Shown here one piece after another: positions 45,265 through 55,853 of a DNA stretch of 64,000 bases. Position 1 is the first letter of the stretch; each line of letters starts with the position of its first letter. A model generated the notes under the pieces. That model made no database searches. It was not told where the DNA came from and worked only from the letters and a program-made list of their open reading frames with translations. The translations under genes and the position numbers were made by a program. This stretch comes from Nitrospirillum iridis (GTDB lineage: Bacteria; Pseudomonadota; Alphaproteobacteria; Azospirillales; Azospirillaceae): positions 124,001 through 188,000 of the forward strand of contig NZ_JACIIZ010000017.1 of assembly GCF_014205765.1 (NCBI RefSeq), given 5' to 3'.

Positions 45265-46449
45265 ATGACGCTCAATATTCCTAGGGTGGCCCTGGTGGCG
45301 ACGCTGTCGGCGGCGGCGGTTGCGCTTGTCGGATGCGGCGAGAAGAAGCAAGCGCCACCACCACCCGGCCCCCTGTCCGTCGGGGTCGTCACCGTCAACC
45401 CACAGCCGGTCACCCTGTCCACGGAGTTGACGGGCCGCACGTCCGCCTTCCGCGTGGCGGACGTGCGCCCGCAGGTCAGCGGCGTGATCCTCAAGCGGCT
45501 GTTCACCGAAGGCGGCGACGTCAAGGCGGGTCAGCAGCTGTACCAGATCGACCCCGCCCCCTATGAGGCGACCTTGGCGAGCGCCAAGGCCACCCTGGCC
45601 CAGGCCGAAGCGACGGTGAAATCGGTGAAGGCCAAGGCCGAGCGCTATGCCGATCTGGTCACGGTCAACGCGATTTCCAAGCAGGACTACGACGACGCCA
45701 TCGCCTCGCTGGCCACTGATCAGGCCGCCGTGGACTCCGCCAAGGCGTCGGTCAAGACCGCCCAGATCAACCTGGACTACACCAAGGTCTACTCCCCCAT
45801 CTCCGGCCGCATCGGCCGCTCCTCCGTCACGGAGGGGGCGCTGGTCACGTCCGACCAGACCACGGCGCTGGCCACGGTGCAGCAGCTGGACCCACTATAC
45901 GTCGACATCACCCAATCCAGCATCGACCTGATGCTGATGCGTCGTGAGATCACCGCCGGTCACGTCCAGGGTGCCGCTGCCGGCGAGGCGCCCATCAGCC
46001 TGTTCATCGACGGCATGGGCGACGCCCCTTATGAGCAGCCGGGCCGGCTGCAATTCGCCGACGTCACGGTGGACCAGACCACTGGCATGGTCACCCTGCG
46101 CGCCATCGTGCCCAACCCCAAGGCCGACCTGCTGCCGGGGCTGTTCGTGCGCGCCCGGGTGGAAGAGGGCGTGCGCAACGACGCCTTCCTGGTACCCCAG
46201 CAGGCCGTGGTCCGTGGCGGTGACGGCAGCGCCACCGTTTGGGTGGTCGGCGCCGACAACAAGGTTTCCGTGCGCCCGGTGACCACGACCCAGGCCCAGG
46301 GTGACAAGTGGGTGGTGACCGGCGGCCTGAGCGCCGGCGACCGCGTCGTCGTGGTCGGCGTCCAGCGCCTGCGCCCAGGCGCGGAAGTGAAGCCCGACGC
46401 CGCCGCCGAGCCGAAGCCCGCGGCCCCCGCCGCGCAACAGCCGCTCTGA
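45265..46449 (+). CDS. RND efflux periplasmic adaptor lipoprotein
   Basis: A 394-residue membrane-fusion protein of the AcrA/MexA type. The signal ends in a lipobox LVGC near residue 27. The biotinyl-lipoyl and hairpin region ([20 protein letters not shown]), the [16 protein letters not shown] motif and the beta-barrel part are all present. The C-terminal tail is Ala/Pro/Lys-rich. ATG 45265 is chosen because it gives a proper signal peptide. It starts 14 bases ahead of the pump gene. Confidence 0.93.
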   Translation: MTLNIPRVALVATLSAAAVALVGCGEKKQAPPPPGPLSVGVVTVNPQPVTLSTELTGRTSAFRVADVRPQVSGVILKRLFTEGGDVKAGQQLYQIDPAPYEATLASAKATLAQAEATVKSVKAKAERYADLVTVNAISKQDYDDAIASLATDQAAVDSAKASVKTAQINLDYTKVYSPISGRIGRSSVTEGALVTSDQTTALATVQQLDPLYVDITQSSIDLMLMRREITAGHVQGAAAGEAPISLFIDGMGDAPYEQPGRLQFADVTVDQTTGMVTLRAIVPNPKADLLPGLFVRARVEEGVRNDAFLVPQQAVVRGGDGSATVWVVGADNKVSVRPVTTTQAQGDKWVVTGGLSAGDRVVVVGVQRLRPGAEVKPDAAAEPKPAAPAAQQPL

Positions 46450-46462
46450 GGCCCCGCCGATC

Positions 46463-49400
46463 ATGTCAAGATTCTTCATAGACAGGCCGGTGTTCGCCTG
46501 GGTTATCGCCATCGTCATCATGTTGGCCGGCGCCCTGGCAATCAACACCCTGCCCATCGAACAGTTCCCGCGTATCGCCCCGCCTTCGGTGGCGATCACC
46601 ACCAGCTATCCCGGCGCCTCGGCCAAGACCTTGGAAGACACGGTCACCCAGGTGATCGAGCAGAAGATGAACGGCATCGATCATCTTCGCTATATGAGTT
46701 CCACCAGCGACAGCTCCGGCAACGTCACCATCACGCTGACGTTCAACGCCGAGGCCGACCCCGACATCGCCCAGGTCCAGGTCCAGAACAAGCTGAGCCT
46801 GGCCACCCCCTTGCTGCCGACCGAAGTGCAGCAGCAGGGCGTGCAGGTCAGCAAGGCCGCCAAGAACTTCCTGATGATCCTGGCCTTCTACTCCCCCACC
46901 GGGCAGTTGACGGACACGGACGTCGGCGACTATGTCGCGTCCAACCTGCAGGACCCCATCAGCCGCATCGACGGCGTGGGCGACATCACCCTGTTCGGAC
47001 CGCAGCACGCTATGCGCATCTGGCTGGACCCGACCAAGCTGGCGGCCGTGCAGATGACCGCGGCCGATGTCACCAGCGCCATCAGCGTGCAGAACAAGGC
47101 CGTTTCCGCCGGCCAGGTGGGTGGCTTGCCCGCGACCAAGGGCCAGCAGCTGAACGCCACCATCATCGCGCAGACGCGCATGGAAAAGCCTGAGCAGTTC
47201 GCCGAGATCGTGCTGCGCGTGAACGCCGACGGGTCGCGGGTACGCCTGAAGGACGTGGCGCGCGTCGAACTGGGCAGCAACAACTATGAAACCATGGCGC
47301 GGTACAACGGCCACCCCGGTGCTGGCCTGGCCATCAAGCTGACCACCGGCGCCAACGCCCTGCAGGCGGAAAAGGCCATCCTCGCCAAGATTGAGGAGAT
47401 GAAACCCTTCTTCCCCGAAGGGCTGGAAGTGGCCTACCCCTACGACACCACCCCCTTCGTGCGCCTGTCCATCCATGACGTGGTGGAGACGCTGGCGGAA
47501 GCCGTCGTCCTGGTCTTCATCGTCATGTACGTCTTCCTGCAAAGCTGGCGGGCCACCATAATCCCGACCATCGCCGTCCCGGTGGTGCTGCTGGGCACCT
47601 TCGGTGTGCTGTCGGCTTTTGGGTTCAGCATCAACACCTTGACGATGTTCGCCATGGTGTTGGCCATCGGCCTGCTGGTCGATGACGCCATCGTGGTGGT
47701 TGAAAACGTCGAACGCGTGATGAGCGAGGAGGGATTGTCCCCCCGCGAGGCCACGCGCAAGTCCATGACCCAGATCACCGGCGCCCTGGTCGGCATCGCC
47801 ATGGTGTTGTCAGCCGTGTTCGTGCCCATGGCCTTCTTCGCCGGGTCCACCGGCGCGATCTACCGCCAGTTCTCACTGACCATCGTTTCGGCCATGGCCC
47901 TGTCGGTGCTGGTGGCCCTGGTGCTGACCCCCGCCCTGTGCGCCACCTTGCTGAAGCCGGCGGCCCATCATGGCGAAGGCGGCATCCAGACCGGCGTGTT
48001 CGGCTGGTTCAACCGCGGCTTCAACCGCATGTCCGAGGGCTACGGCGGCGCCGTTGGCCATGTCAGCCGGCGTACGGTTCGGTATCTGTTGGTCTACGGC
48101 CTCATCGTCGTCGGCATGGGACTGCTGTTCTCCCGCCTGCCTTCCGCCTTCCTCCCTGACGAGGACCAGGGGTTCCTGTTCGTCCAGGCCGCCACGCCGC
48201 CCGGCGCCACCGCCGAGCGCACGCTGGAAGCGGCCAAGGCCATGGAAAAGCACTTCCTGGTCGACGAAAAGGACAATGTGAGGGGCCTGTTCACGGTCGT
48301 CGGCTTCAACTTCGCCGGCCGCGGCCAGAACTCCGCCCTGGGTTTCGTCAACTTGCGTGACTGGTCGGAACGCAAGCGGCCGGATCAGAAGGCGGCGGCC
48401 ATCGCCCAACGGGCGATGATGAAGCTGATGGCCTTCCGCGACGCGTCCATCTACACCATCCTGCCCCCCGCCGTGATCGAACTGGGCAACGCGTCGGGCT
48501 TCGACTTCGAACTGGTTGACCGGGTCGGCCTGGGCCATGACAAGCTGATGGCCGCGCGCAATCAGTTGCTGGGCATGGCGGCGCAGAGCCCCGTGCTGAT
48601 GCAGGTCCACCCCAACGGGCTGGAAGACGTGCCCCAGCTCCGCATCAAAGTGGATCAAACCAAGGCGGAAGCCCTGGGCCTGTCGATCAGCGACATCAAC
48701 ACCACGCTGTCGACCGCCTGGGGATCGGCCTACGTAAACGACTTCATCGACAACGGCCGCGTGAAGAAGGTCTACGCCCAGTCCGACGCCCAGTTCCGCA
48801 TGCTGCCCAGCGACATCAGCCGCTGGTACGTACGCGGATCCAACAACCAGATGGTGCCCTTCTCGTCCTTCAGCAGCGCGTACTGGGAATATGGTTCGCC
48901 CCAGTTGGAACGGTATAACGGCGTGTCGTCCCGCGACATCCAGGGTGTGCCGGCGCCTGGCCACACCACCGGTGAGGCCATGACCACCATGGAGCAGTTG
49001 GCGTCCAAGCTGCCCCCGGGTGTTGGCTTTGAATGGACGGGCCTGTCGTATGAGGAGCGCCTGGCCGGATCGCAGGCCCCCGCCCTGTACGCCATCTCCC
49101 TGATCGTGGTCTTCCTCTGCCTCGCGGCCCTTTATGAAAGCTGGGCCATTCCCGTCTCCGTGATCCTGGTGGTACCCCTGGGCGTCATCGGCGCGGTGGC
49201 GGCGGCCACGCTGCGCGGCTTGTCCAACGACGTCTACTTCCAGGTGGGCCTGTTGACCACCATCGGCCTGTCCGCCAAGAACGCCATCCTGATCGTGGAG
49301 TTCGCCAAGGAACAGTATGAGGCCGGCCACGACCTGGTCACCTCGGTCGTGACGGCCAGCAAACAACGCCTGCGTCCCATCCTGATGACGTCCTTCGCCT

Positions 49401-49609
49401 TCATCCTGGGCGTGTTGCCGCTGGCCATTTCCAACGGCGCCGGTTCGGGCGGGCAGAACGCCATCGGCACGGGCGTGATGGGTGGCATGATCTCCGCCAC
49501 CGTCCTGGCCGTCTTCTTCGTCCCCGTCTTCTTCGTCTCGGTCCTCCGGCGTTTTGGCAAGCGGCCCGCCGCAGCCTCCCCGGCCCCCGACACCGCAGGA
49601 CATCCGTGA
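46463..49609 (+). CDS. RND multidrug efflux pump (AcrB/MexB, HAE1 family)
   Basis: A 1048-residue inner-membrane transporter with the usual 12 helices and two large periplasmic loops. The N-terminus [20 protein letters not shown], the TM4 motif [17 protein letters not shown] with the proton-relay Asp pair, and the [15 protein letters not shown] of TM10 are all intact. It forms a tripartite pump with the adaptor and the outer-membrane protein encoded on either side. The substrate cannot be told from sequence. Confidence 0.96.
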   Translation: MSRFFIDRPVFAWVIAIVIMLAGALAINTLPIEQFPRIAPPSVAITTSYPGASAKTLEDTVTQVIEQKMNGIDHLRYMSSTSDSSGNVTITLTFNAEADPDIAQVQVQNKLSLATPLLPTEVQQQGVQVSKAAKNFLMILAFYSPTGQLTDTDVGDYVASNLQDPISRIDGVGDITLFGPQHAMRIWLDPTKLAAVQMTAADVTSAISVQNKAVSAGQVGGLPATKGQQLNATIIAQTRMEKPEQFAEIVLRVNADGSRVRLKDVARVELGSNNYETMARYNGHPGAGLAIKLTTGANALQAEKAILAKIEEMKPFFPEGLEVAYPYDTTPFVRLSIHDVVETLAEAVVLVFIVMYVFLQSWRATIIPTIAVPVVLLGTFGVLSAFGFSINTLTMFAMVLAIGLLVDDAIVVVENVERVMSEEGLSPREATRKSMTQITGALVGIAMVLSAVFVPMAFFAGSTGAIYRQFSLTIVSAMALSVLVALVLTPALCATLLKPAAHHGEGGIQTGVFGWFNRGFNRMSEGYGGAVGHVSRRTVRYLLVYGLIVVGMGLLFSRLPSAFLPDEDQGFLFVQAATPPGATAERTLEAAKAMEKHFLVDEKDNVRGLFTVVGFNFAGRGQNSALGFVNLRDWSERKRPDQKAAAIAQRAMMKLMAFRDASIYTILPPAVIELGNASGFDFELVDRVGLGHDKLMAARNQLLGMAAQSPVLMQVHPNGLEDVPQLRIKVDQTKAEALGLSISDINTTLSTAWGSAYVNDFIDNGRVKKVYAQSDAQFRMLPSDISRWYVRGSNNQMVPFSSFSSAYWEYGSPQLERYNGVSSRDIQGVPAPGHTTGEAMTTMEQLASKLPPGVGFEWTGLSYEERLAGSQAPALYAISLIVVFLCLAALYESWAIPVSVILVVPLGVIGAVAAATLRGLSNDVYFQVGLLTTIGLSAKNAILIVEFAKEQYEAGHDLVTSVVTASKQRLRPILMTSFAFILGVLPLAISNGAGSGGQNAIGTGVMGGMISATVLAVFFVPVFFVSVLRRFGKRPAAASPAPDTAGHP

Positions 49610-51054
49610 TGCCCGTGAAAACGACCCTATCCCATCGCATCACGGCGTTGACCGCCCTGATGTTGATCTCCGCCTGCTCCCTGGCGCCGGACTACACCCG
49701 GCCCGCCAATCCCGTGCCCAACGCCTGGCCCACCGGCCAGGCGTATGAGGGGGCCGCCACGCCGGCGGCCACCTCGCCCTTGCAGGGCGCTGACAGCTGG
49801 AAGGCGGTGTTCCGCGGTCCCCGCCTGCAGGCCCTGATCACCAAGACCCTGGAAAACAGCCGCGACCTGCGCGTGGCACTGCTGAACATCGAGGTGGCGC
49901 GCGCGACCTATCGTGTCCAGGACGCGGCGACCCTGCCCACGCTGAACGCGGGGGGCTCCACCACCCGGTCGCGCACCCCTGCCTCCGTCAGCGGCACGGG
50001 GCGGCCCATAACCGGCAACAGCTCCTCCGCGAATGTCAGCGTGACCTCGTATGAGCTGGACCTGTTCGGCCGGGTTCACAGCCTGTCGCAACAGGCGCTG
50101 GAGCAATACCTGGCAACGACGGAGGCGACGGCCAGCACCCGCCTGTCCCTGATCGCCGAGGTGGCCAACGCCTATCAGACCCTGGTGTCGGACCGGCAGT
50201 TGCTGGCCCTGACGCAGGAGACGCTGAAGACCCAGCTGGCGACATTGGAACGCAACCAGCGCATGTTCGACCGGGGCAGCAGTTCCGCCCTGGACCTGGC
50301 GCAGTCGCAAACGGCGGTGGATACCGCCCGCGCCAATCTGGAGCAGTACAGCCGCCAGGTGGCGCAGGATCGCAACGCCCTGGAGCTGCTGGTGGGGGCG
50401 CCCCTGACCGACGCCGAGATCGAAGGTGCCAGCCTGGACGATCAGGACGTGCTGGGCGATTTGCCCGCCGGCCTGCCGGCCGACCTGATGCTCCGCCGGC
50501 CGGACATCCGCGAGGCGGAGCACACGCTGAAGGCGGCCAACGCCAACATCGGCGCCGCCCGCGCCGCCTTCTTCCCCACCATCAGCCTGACGGGCAGCGC
50601 CGGCACCGCCAGCACCGGCCTGACCGACCTGTTCGCACCGGGCAGCAGTTCATGGAGCTTCGGCCCCAGCGTCAGCGTGCCCATCTTCGACAACGGGAAG
50701 AACCAGGCCAACCTGGATTCGGCCAAGGCCACGCGCGACATCGACGTGGCCAACTATGAGAAGGCCGTGCAGACCGCGTTCAAGGAAGTGTCGGACGCGC
50801 TGGCCGCACGGGGCACGCTGGACCGGCAACTGGCGGCCCAGACCTCGCTGGTCAAGTCCACGCAGCTGACCTACGACCTGTCGACCAAGCGCTATGACCG
50901 CGGCATCGACAGCTTCCTGACCCTGCTGGACGCCCAGCGCAGCCTGTACAGCGCCCAGCAGAACCGTATCGCCGTGCAGCTGTCGCTGCTGGAAAACCGG
51001 GTCACCCTGTTCAAGGTGCTGGGCGGGTCGGAAACCGCACCGGTTACCGAGTAA
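49609..51054 (+). CDS. Outer-membrane efflux lipoprotein (OprM/NodT family)
   Basis: A 481-residue outer-membrane factor. The lipobox is LISAC near residue 24, followed by SLAPDYTRP, the mature start typical of OprM-type proteins. Two repeated helical halves include ELDLFGRVHSLSQQALEQYL and SVPIFDNGKNQANLDSAKAT. The ATG overlaps the pump's stop (TGATG). It ends the adaptor-pump-channel operon. Confidence 0.94.
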   Translation: MPVKTTLSHRITALTALMLISACSLAPDYTRPANPVPNAWPTGQAYEGAATPAATSPLQGADSWKAVFRGPRLQALITKTLENSRDLRVALLNIEVARATYRVQDAATLPTLNAGGSTTRSRTPASVSGTGRPITGNSSSANVSVTSYELDLFGRVHSLSQQALEQYLATTEATASTRLSLIAEVANAYQTLVSDRQLLALTQETLKTQLATLERNQRMFDRGSSSALDLAQSQTAVDTARANLEQYSRQVAQDRNALELLVGAPLTDAEIEGASLDDQDVLGDLPAGLPADLMLRRPDIREAEHTLKAANANIGAARAAFFPTISLTGSAGTASTGLTDLFAPGSSSWSFGPSVSVPIFDNGKNQANLDSAKATRDIDVANYEKAVQTAFKEVSDALAARGTLDRQLAAQTSLVKSTQLTYDLSTKRYDRGIDSFLTLLDAQRSLYSAQQNRIAVQLSLLENRVTLFKVLGGSETAPVTE

Positions 51055-51112
51055 ACCCCGTGATGCTATCCTCATGCGGCCGGCGCATCGGCCGCATGAG
51101 GAGGCGCACAAG

Positions 51113-51532
51113 ATGTCCCCCACCGTCACCGTTTCCATCAGCTACCGCCACGCCCGCGCCGCCCTCGACTGGCTGGTGACGGTTTTCGGCTTCGCCGAGC
51201 ACGCCGTCTATCCCGGCCCCGGCGACACCATCCTGCATGCCGAGCTGACGCTGGGCACCGGCATGATCATGATCGGCACCCTGCCCCCACGCGGCACCTT
51301 CTATGGTGACCTGATCCGCATGCCGGACGAGGTGGGCGGCTACTGCACCCAGAGCGTCAACCTGGTGGTGGCCGACCCCGACGCCGCCTGTGAGCGTGCC
51401 AAGGCTGCCGGCGCCACCATCGTCTCCGACATCGAGGACAAGCCCTATGGCGGTCGTGGCTTCAGCTGCCGCGATCCGGAGGGGCACCTGTGGCACGTGG
51501 GCAGCTACGACCCTTGGGCCCTGAGGGGATAG
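51113..51532 (+). CDS. VOC-superfamily (glyoxalase-fold) protein
   Basis: A 139-residue VOC protein: SISYRHARAALDWLVTVFGF starts the first beta-alpha-beta unit, and GFSCRDPEGHLWHVGSY ends the second. It resembles PhnB/bleomycin-resistance-like members. ATG 51113 has GAGGAG upstream. Substrate unknown. It lies 58 bases after the efflux operon and may be read with it. Confidence 0.88.
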   Translation: MSPTVTVSISYRHARAALDWLVTVFGFAEHAVYPGPGDTILHAELTLGTGMIMIGTLPPRGTFYGDLIRMPDEVGGYCTQSVNLVVADPDAACERAKAAGATIVSDIEDKPYGGRGFSCRDPEGHLWHVGSYDPWALRG

Positions 51533-51548
51533 GCCCGGCGGGGAGGGA

Positions 51549-52241
51549 TCACTCCAGGTCGACCGCGTGGCGCCGCGTCCAGTGCAGGCAGTGCATCGCC
51601 CAGTCCGCCATATCGCGCTTGCCCTGCCGCCGCGCTTCCATGGCCAACGTCTCCTGCCGTTCCATTGTCGCGCCCAGGATCGTCGGAGTCGCGATGTCAC
51701 CATAGGCATCCGCGAACAGATCAAGGCGCCGCCGCTGCGCCGCCGGCGCCACGTCCGTCGATCCAAGATCCAGCCATAGCCAGGCGGCATAGCCCAGATC
51801 CCAGGCCCTGGTTCCCGGCGCCGTGGCGTCGAAATCGATCATGGCCACCGGAATCTCCGCCCGGAACACGAAGTTGCAGGGTGAAAGATCGTTGTGACAG
51901 ATGACCTCGGCTCCCACTTGAGAGGCCGCCGCCAGATCGGCGCCCAGGTCGTGGAATCGCCGGATAAGGGTCGCTGCGTCGTGAAGGGCGTCGTCGCTGA
52001 TAAATCCCAATTCGTCCGGAACATCTCCCTCGATGAAGGAAAAGATTTCGCGCCCCGCTTCGTCCTGGCCGAGATGCCTGGGCACGCCATCGAACCCCGA
52101 GGCCGCGAGATGTTCCAGAAGGTGGCGGACGAATCGGTGATTGGCTTGCCGGGGACGACGTACCGTGTCCCCGACGCGAACGATTCCAGGGGTCGTCCTG
52201 CCACCGCGCAGCGCCACCTCCTCGCCTGTTGCCGCTTTCAT
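51549..52241 (-). CDS. Aminoglycoside phosphotransferase-like kinase
   Basis: A 230-residue APH/choline-kinase-fold protein. The catalytic loop is ICHNDLSPCNFVF and the metal-binding VAMIDFDATAPGTRAWDLG follows. The N-lobe is short: REIFSFIEGDVPDELGF is the hinge. A real aminoglycoside substrate cannot be assumed. Start chosen at ATG 52241 (MKAATGEE), after AAGGA; ATG 52247 is two codons upstream. Confidence 0.84.
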   Translation of the reverse strand: MKAATGEEVALRGGRTTPGIVRVGDTVRRPRQANHRFVRHLLEHLAASGFDGVPRHLGQDEAGREIFSFIEGDVPDELGFISDDALHDAATLIRRFHDLGADLAAASQVGAEVICHNDLSPCNFVFRAEIPVAMIDFDATAPGTRAWDLGYAAWLWLDLGSTDVAPAAQRRRLDLFADAYGDIATPTILGATMERQETLAMEARRQGKRDMADWAMHCLHWTRRHAVDLE

Positions 52242-52385
52242 GCCCATCCTTCCCCCACCCCGCATCGCTCTTCAGCCCACAGTAACGAAGCGCAACCCTT
52301 CCCCGGCTCTCGCCGTGCGTTTACTCTACCTGCGGATGCCGGCACCGGGGGGGCGTCGGCCATGCAGGCATAGGTTGGAAGAACA

Positions 52386-52826
52386 ATGCTAGGAACCATA
52401 CTTTCCTATTCCGCCCAGACCGGCGACGGTATCATCAGTGGCGCCGATGGTCAGCGCTATGCCTTCCGCAGCGCCGACTGGCGGTCGGAGGTGGAGCCGC
52501 TGAGCGGCCGGAAAGTCGATTTCATCGGCACCGACGGCATAGCCCAGCAGGTCTACGCCGTGGCGGCGGCACCCATGGAGAAGAACAAGCTGGTCGCCTG
52601 CCTGCTGGCCTTCTTCCTGGGCACCTTCGGCATCCACAAATTCTATCTGGGCTACAACGCCGCCGGCCTCATCATGCTGCTGGTGTTCCTGTTCGGCTTC
52701 ATCGCCCTGGGTATCCCCTCGGTCGTTATCGGCCTGATCGCCCTGATCGAGGGCATCCTCTACATTGTGAAATCGGACGAAGAGTTCGAGGCCGTGTATG
52801 TGCGCGGCAAGCGCGCCTGGTTCTGA
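52386..52826 (+). CDS. TM2-domain protein with an N-terminal cold-shock-like domain
   Basis: A 146-residue protein. The N-terminal 60 residues (GTILSYSAQTGDGIISGADG, then QRYAFRSADW) look like an OB/cold-shock-type fold. Residues 68-140 form a TM2 domain with two helices and the motif LGTFGIHKFYLGYNAAG. The ATG at 52386 has GGAAG upstream. A strong bidirectional terminator follows. Function unknown. Confidence 0.85.
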   Translation: MLGTILSYSAQTGDGIISGADGQRYAFRSADWRSEVEPLSGRKVDFIGTDGIAQQVYAVAAAPMEKNKLVACLLAFFLGTFGIHKFYLGYNAAGLIMLLVFLFGFIALGIPSVVIGLIALIEGILYIVKSDEEFEAVYVRGKRAWF

Positions 52827-52830
52827 GATG

Positions 52831-52864
52831 AAATGGGGGCCCGGTAGGAACCGGGCCCCCATTT
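52831..52864. terminator. Bidirectional Rho-independent terminator
   Basis: A 15-bp perfect stem AAATGGGGGCCCGGT / ACCGGGCCCCCATTT with an AGGA loop lies between the convergent TM2 and DUF885 genes. The A/T ends give T tracts in both directions. Confidence 0.85.
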
Positions 52865-52884
52865 CCTGATGCCCATCAGCGGCA

Positions 52885-54711
52885 TCACACCGCCTTGCGC
52901 GCCGTGATGTAATCACGGATGACCAGGGACAGCACGTCCAGCGGCATGCTGCCCGAGGCCAGGCCGGCGTGGTGGAATTCGCGGATATCGAACTTCGGCC
53001 CCAGTTCCTTCCGCGCCTGGTCACGCAGTCGGACCCACATGGTGTGGCCGATCTTGTAGCTGCAGGCCTGGCCAGGCCAGGCGCAATAGCGGTCGGTCTC
53101 GCGCGTCATGGCGCTTTCCGTGTCACCGATCAGGTCCACCATGTATTTGACCGCCTGCTCGCGGGTCCATCGCTCATGGTGCATCCCGGTGTCGATGACG
53201 CAGCGGCCGGCCCGGAACAGCAGGAACTTCAGATAGCCGATGCGGCCCATGGGCTCCTTGTCATAGAGGCCCATCTCGTCGGCCAGCTGCTCGGCATAGA
53301 GGGCCCAACCCTCGCCATATCCCGAGAAGAACATGTTGGAGCGATAGCGGGGGATGCCCGGCGTCTCCTGCGCAAGCGCCACCTGCAAGTGATGGCCGGG
53401 GATGCCCTCATGGTAAAGGGTGGAGGGCAGCGCCCATTTGGGCCATTCGCCCGTGTCATGCAGGTTGAAGTAAATGGTGGCCGGCCGCCTGCCGTCCAGC
53501 GACGGTGATTGGTAATAGGCCAGCGGCGCGCCCGCGTCGATCTGGGACGGCACCGGCTTCACCTCGGCCTTGGCCTTGGGCAGGGTGGAGAAATACCGGG
53601 GCAGATGGCCGACCACGTCGGCCAGGCGCGTGCCCAAGTCGGCGATCAGCTGGGCCTTGCCCTCCTCCGTCTTCGGATAGAAGGAGGCGGGATCCTGATA
53701 CAGCGCCTTGATACGCTGCCCCACCGTGCCCTTGGTCAGCCCTTGCGCCTTCAGCACGGCGTCAAGGCGGGCGCTGATCTCGCGCCCTTGGTCCAGGCCG
53801 ATCTGGTGCACCTCTTTCGGCGACAGGTTGGTGGTGGTGTTGGCGCGCAGGCCATCGGCGTACCAGGCGTCACCGTCCTTGACATGCCAGACGCCGGCAT
53901 CATGGGTCGCCCGCCTGCGCGCCGTCTCCACCGCCGCGACCTGGCGGTCCAGGGCCGGCAGCACCGTCGCGGTATAGATGCCGGCGGCCCGCGCCGCCCA
54001 GTCACCCTCGATCCCCTTGGCCTTGGCCCGGCGGGCGACGGAGGACACCAGGTCGGACTTGTCGGCGTCCACGCGCAGGGCGCGCAATTGGGCCAGCGTC
54101 GTATCCAGAAGGAAGTCCGGCGCGATCACGCCGGCGTCGCGGTCATGGTCCAGCCGGTCGGTATCCTGGTCCAGGGCGGTGGCGAAAGCCTCCAGCCGGG
54201 ACAGATAGGCCTCGGCGTCGTCCTGGGTGTTGATGGGATGCTTGGTGTCCAGGAAGGTGGGTGTGGATTGATAGCAGCCGGTGAGCTGGCTGATGGCGTA
54301 GGGCGAGCGCTCCCCCGGCCGGCCGAAATCGAAGCGCTTGTAGGTTTCCAGCCGGTTGGACAGGACGTAGGCGACGCAGTCGTAGTTGACGGCGTCGATG
54401 CCGCTCAAGCTTCGGCGGTCGATGCCCGCCAGGCGGCGCATCTGGCTGGCGGCTGCTTCCCGTTCCGCCGCCTGACCGGCGGCGGAACGGTCGCCCAGAC
54501 GGCCGCGCAAGACCGCCAGATCGCCGGTATCCAGGCCCAGGTTGGTGGCGGCCTCCGGCCGGCGGCGCAAATCCTCTTGAAAGAAGGTCTCCAACAGCGC
54601 CGTCAGCGCGGCGCCGGCGCCCGGAGATGCCGGACCCTGCGCCCAGGCGGGCATGGCGGCCGTCATGGCCACGGCGGAACTGCCGGCCAGGAAATGGCGA
54701 CGATTGAACAT
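52885..54711 (-). CDS. DUF885-family peptidase with a Tat signal
   Basis: A 608-residue exported protein. The N-terminus [20 protein letters not shown] carries a twin-arginine motif (RRHFL), with cleavage near AWA. The DUF885 core has the metal-binding [16 protein letters not shown], an H-E-x3-G-H-H type motif. DUF885 proteins are presumed zinc peptidases. ATG 54711 is chosen for the signal; the open frame to 54990 is not coding. It is divergent from a tetR gene. Confidence 0.9.
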   Translation of the reverse strand: MFNRRHFLAGSSAVAMTAAMPAWAQGPASPGAGAALTALLETFFQEDLRRRPEAATNLGLDTGDLAVLRGRLGDRSAAGQAAEREAAASQMRRLAGIDRRSLSGIDAVNYDCVAYVLSNRLETYKRFDFGRPGERSPYAISQLTGCYQSTPTFLDTKHPINTQDDAEAYLSRLEAFATALDQDTDRLDHDRDAGVIAPDFLLDTTLAQLRALRVDADKSDLVSSVARRAKAKGIEGDWAARAAGIYTATVLPALDRQVAAVETARRRATHDAGVWHVKDGDAWYADGLRANTTTNLSPKEVHQIGLDQGREISARLDAVLKAQGLTKGTVGQRIKALYQDPASFYPKTEEGKAQLIADLGTRLADVVGHLPRYFSTLPKAKAEVKPVPSQIDAGAPLAYYQSPSLDGRRPATIYFNLHDTGEWPKWALPSTLYHEGIPGHHLQVALAQETPGIPRYRSNMFFSGYGEGWALYAEQLADEMGLYDKEPMGRIGYLKFLLFRAGRCVIDTGMHHERWTREQAVKYMVDLIGDTESAMTRETDRYCAWPGQACSYKIGHTMWVRLRDQARKELGPKFDIREFHHAGLASGSMPLDVLSLVIRDYITARKAV

Positions 54712-54948
54712 GAAGCTCTCCCAACTGTTTGGGGCAGAGTATGCGCAAAATTTTGATGCTTGAAAGAGTGGCCCGTCATCAAACATCCGGCCGGCCCATT
54801 CACCGGGCGTCGGGGGATCGCAATCCATCATAAATTGTCCGGCCACCAATCCCGCACCGCCGGTGGCGCCGGCGTCCCCCGCCACGGCGCGCCGAATCGG
54901 ACGGGGAAGGCCGGAAAACGAAACCGCCGCGCCGATTGGCGCCGGGGC

Positions 54949-54977
54949 TTGAATGTGACCCCGCCGCCGCCTAGAGT
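54949..54977 (+). promoter_or_regulatory. Possible sigma-70 promoter of the 55037 tetR gene
   Basis: TTGAAT and TAGAGT are separated by 17 bases, 60 bases upstream of the start codon. The rest of the 325-base divergent gap (54712-55036) shows no other feature that I can name. Confidence 0.4.
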
Positions 54978-55036
54978 GCGGCCGCGACATTCCCCAATGA
55001 AAATCCGGCGTTCAAGGCCGCAGGCTAGGACAAGCA

Positions 55037-55726
55037 ATGCCGTCCCGCGATATCGATGTGGTGCCTGTGCCAGATCTGAGCAAAAAGCAGACACCGGTTC
55101 AAAAGCGGTCCATCGATACACTGGAAACCATTCTGGCGGTCACCGCCGCCTTGTTGGGCGAGGTGGGGATAGAGCGACTGTCCACCAATCTGATCTGCGC
55201 CCGCGCCGGCCTGACCCCGCCGGCACTGTACCGTTATTTTCCCAACAAGTACGCCGTGCTGAAGGAATTGGGCGTGCGGCTGATGGAGCTGATGAACGAG
55301 GCGTATCTGACCTGGGTACGGGCCAACCACCCCGTGCCCACGCACCACACGCCGCAGCAACAGGCCGAGCGCCTGCGCCAGATCCAGGAGATCATCAACG
55401 CCACCACGCGGGAATTCCCCGGCGGCGTCTGGGTCCTGCGGGCGCTGCGCGCCGTGCCGGTGTTGCAGCAGGTGCGCCTGGAATCACACAATTTCGTGGC
55501 CGAGCGGTCCTTCCAGGAGGTCCGCGGCCATTACCCCCACACCAGCGAGGCCGAACTGCGCCTCGCCACCCGGCTGACGGTGGAGGTCATGTATGGCGCC
55601 ACCGAAATGGTGTTCGATGAACCCGGAATTGACGACAACCTGATCAACCGGGAAATCGCGGAGATGGTGGTCCGCTATTTCGGGAAATTCGCTGAGCGTG
55701 AAGCGGCGCTGCTTCCGGCCGATTAG
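55037..55726 (+). CDS. TetR-family regulator near the glycan-degrading locus
   Basis: A 229-residue TetR regulator. The HTH is LLGEVGIERLSTNLICARAG with TPPALYRYFPNKYAVL (about 40-80). It is a paralogue of the regulator at 43148-43828: the HTH and ALRAVPVL segments match closely. It is separated by about 630 bases of non-coding, hairpin-rich DNA from the TonB receptor gene, which it may control. Confidence 0.88.
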   Translation: MPSRDIDVVPVPDLSKKQTPVQKRSIDTLETILAVTAALLGEVGIERLSTNLICARAGLTPPALYRYFPNKYAVLKELGVRLMELMNEAYLTWVRANHPVPTHHTPQQQAERLRQIQEIINATTREFPGGVWVLRALRAVPVLQQVRLESHNFVAERSFQEVRGHYPHTSEAELRLATRLTVEVMYGATEMVFDEPGIDDNLINREIAEMVVRYFGKFAEREAALLPAD

Positions 55727-55733
55727 AACAGAT

Positions 55734-55853
55734 CGCCCAAAGGCGGCATCGCCTTTGGGCGTGAAGCTGCTCGCGGACAGACTCAGCTATAGCCGGCTGT
55801 GGTTCCGATTAAACGCAGCCGGCTATAGAGCGGGCCGCGATCACAGGTGATCG
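55734..55853. repeat. Three successive inverted repeats after tetR
   Basis: Stem 1 CGCCCAAAGGCG / CGCCTTTGGGCG (55734-55761), stem 2 CTATAGCCGGCTG / CAGCCGGCTATAG (55787-55828) and stem 3 CGATCAC / CGATCAC reverse complement (55838-55853). The first may end the tetR transcript. Together they look like a mosaic repetitive extragenic element, which could not be tested here. Confidence 0.6.

Noticed and set aside
47873-49603. 576-codon minus-strand frame opposite the RND pump
   Set aside because: Low-complexity His/Gly/Arg-rich shadow of a clear transporter gene.
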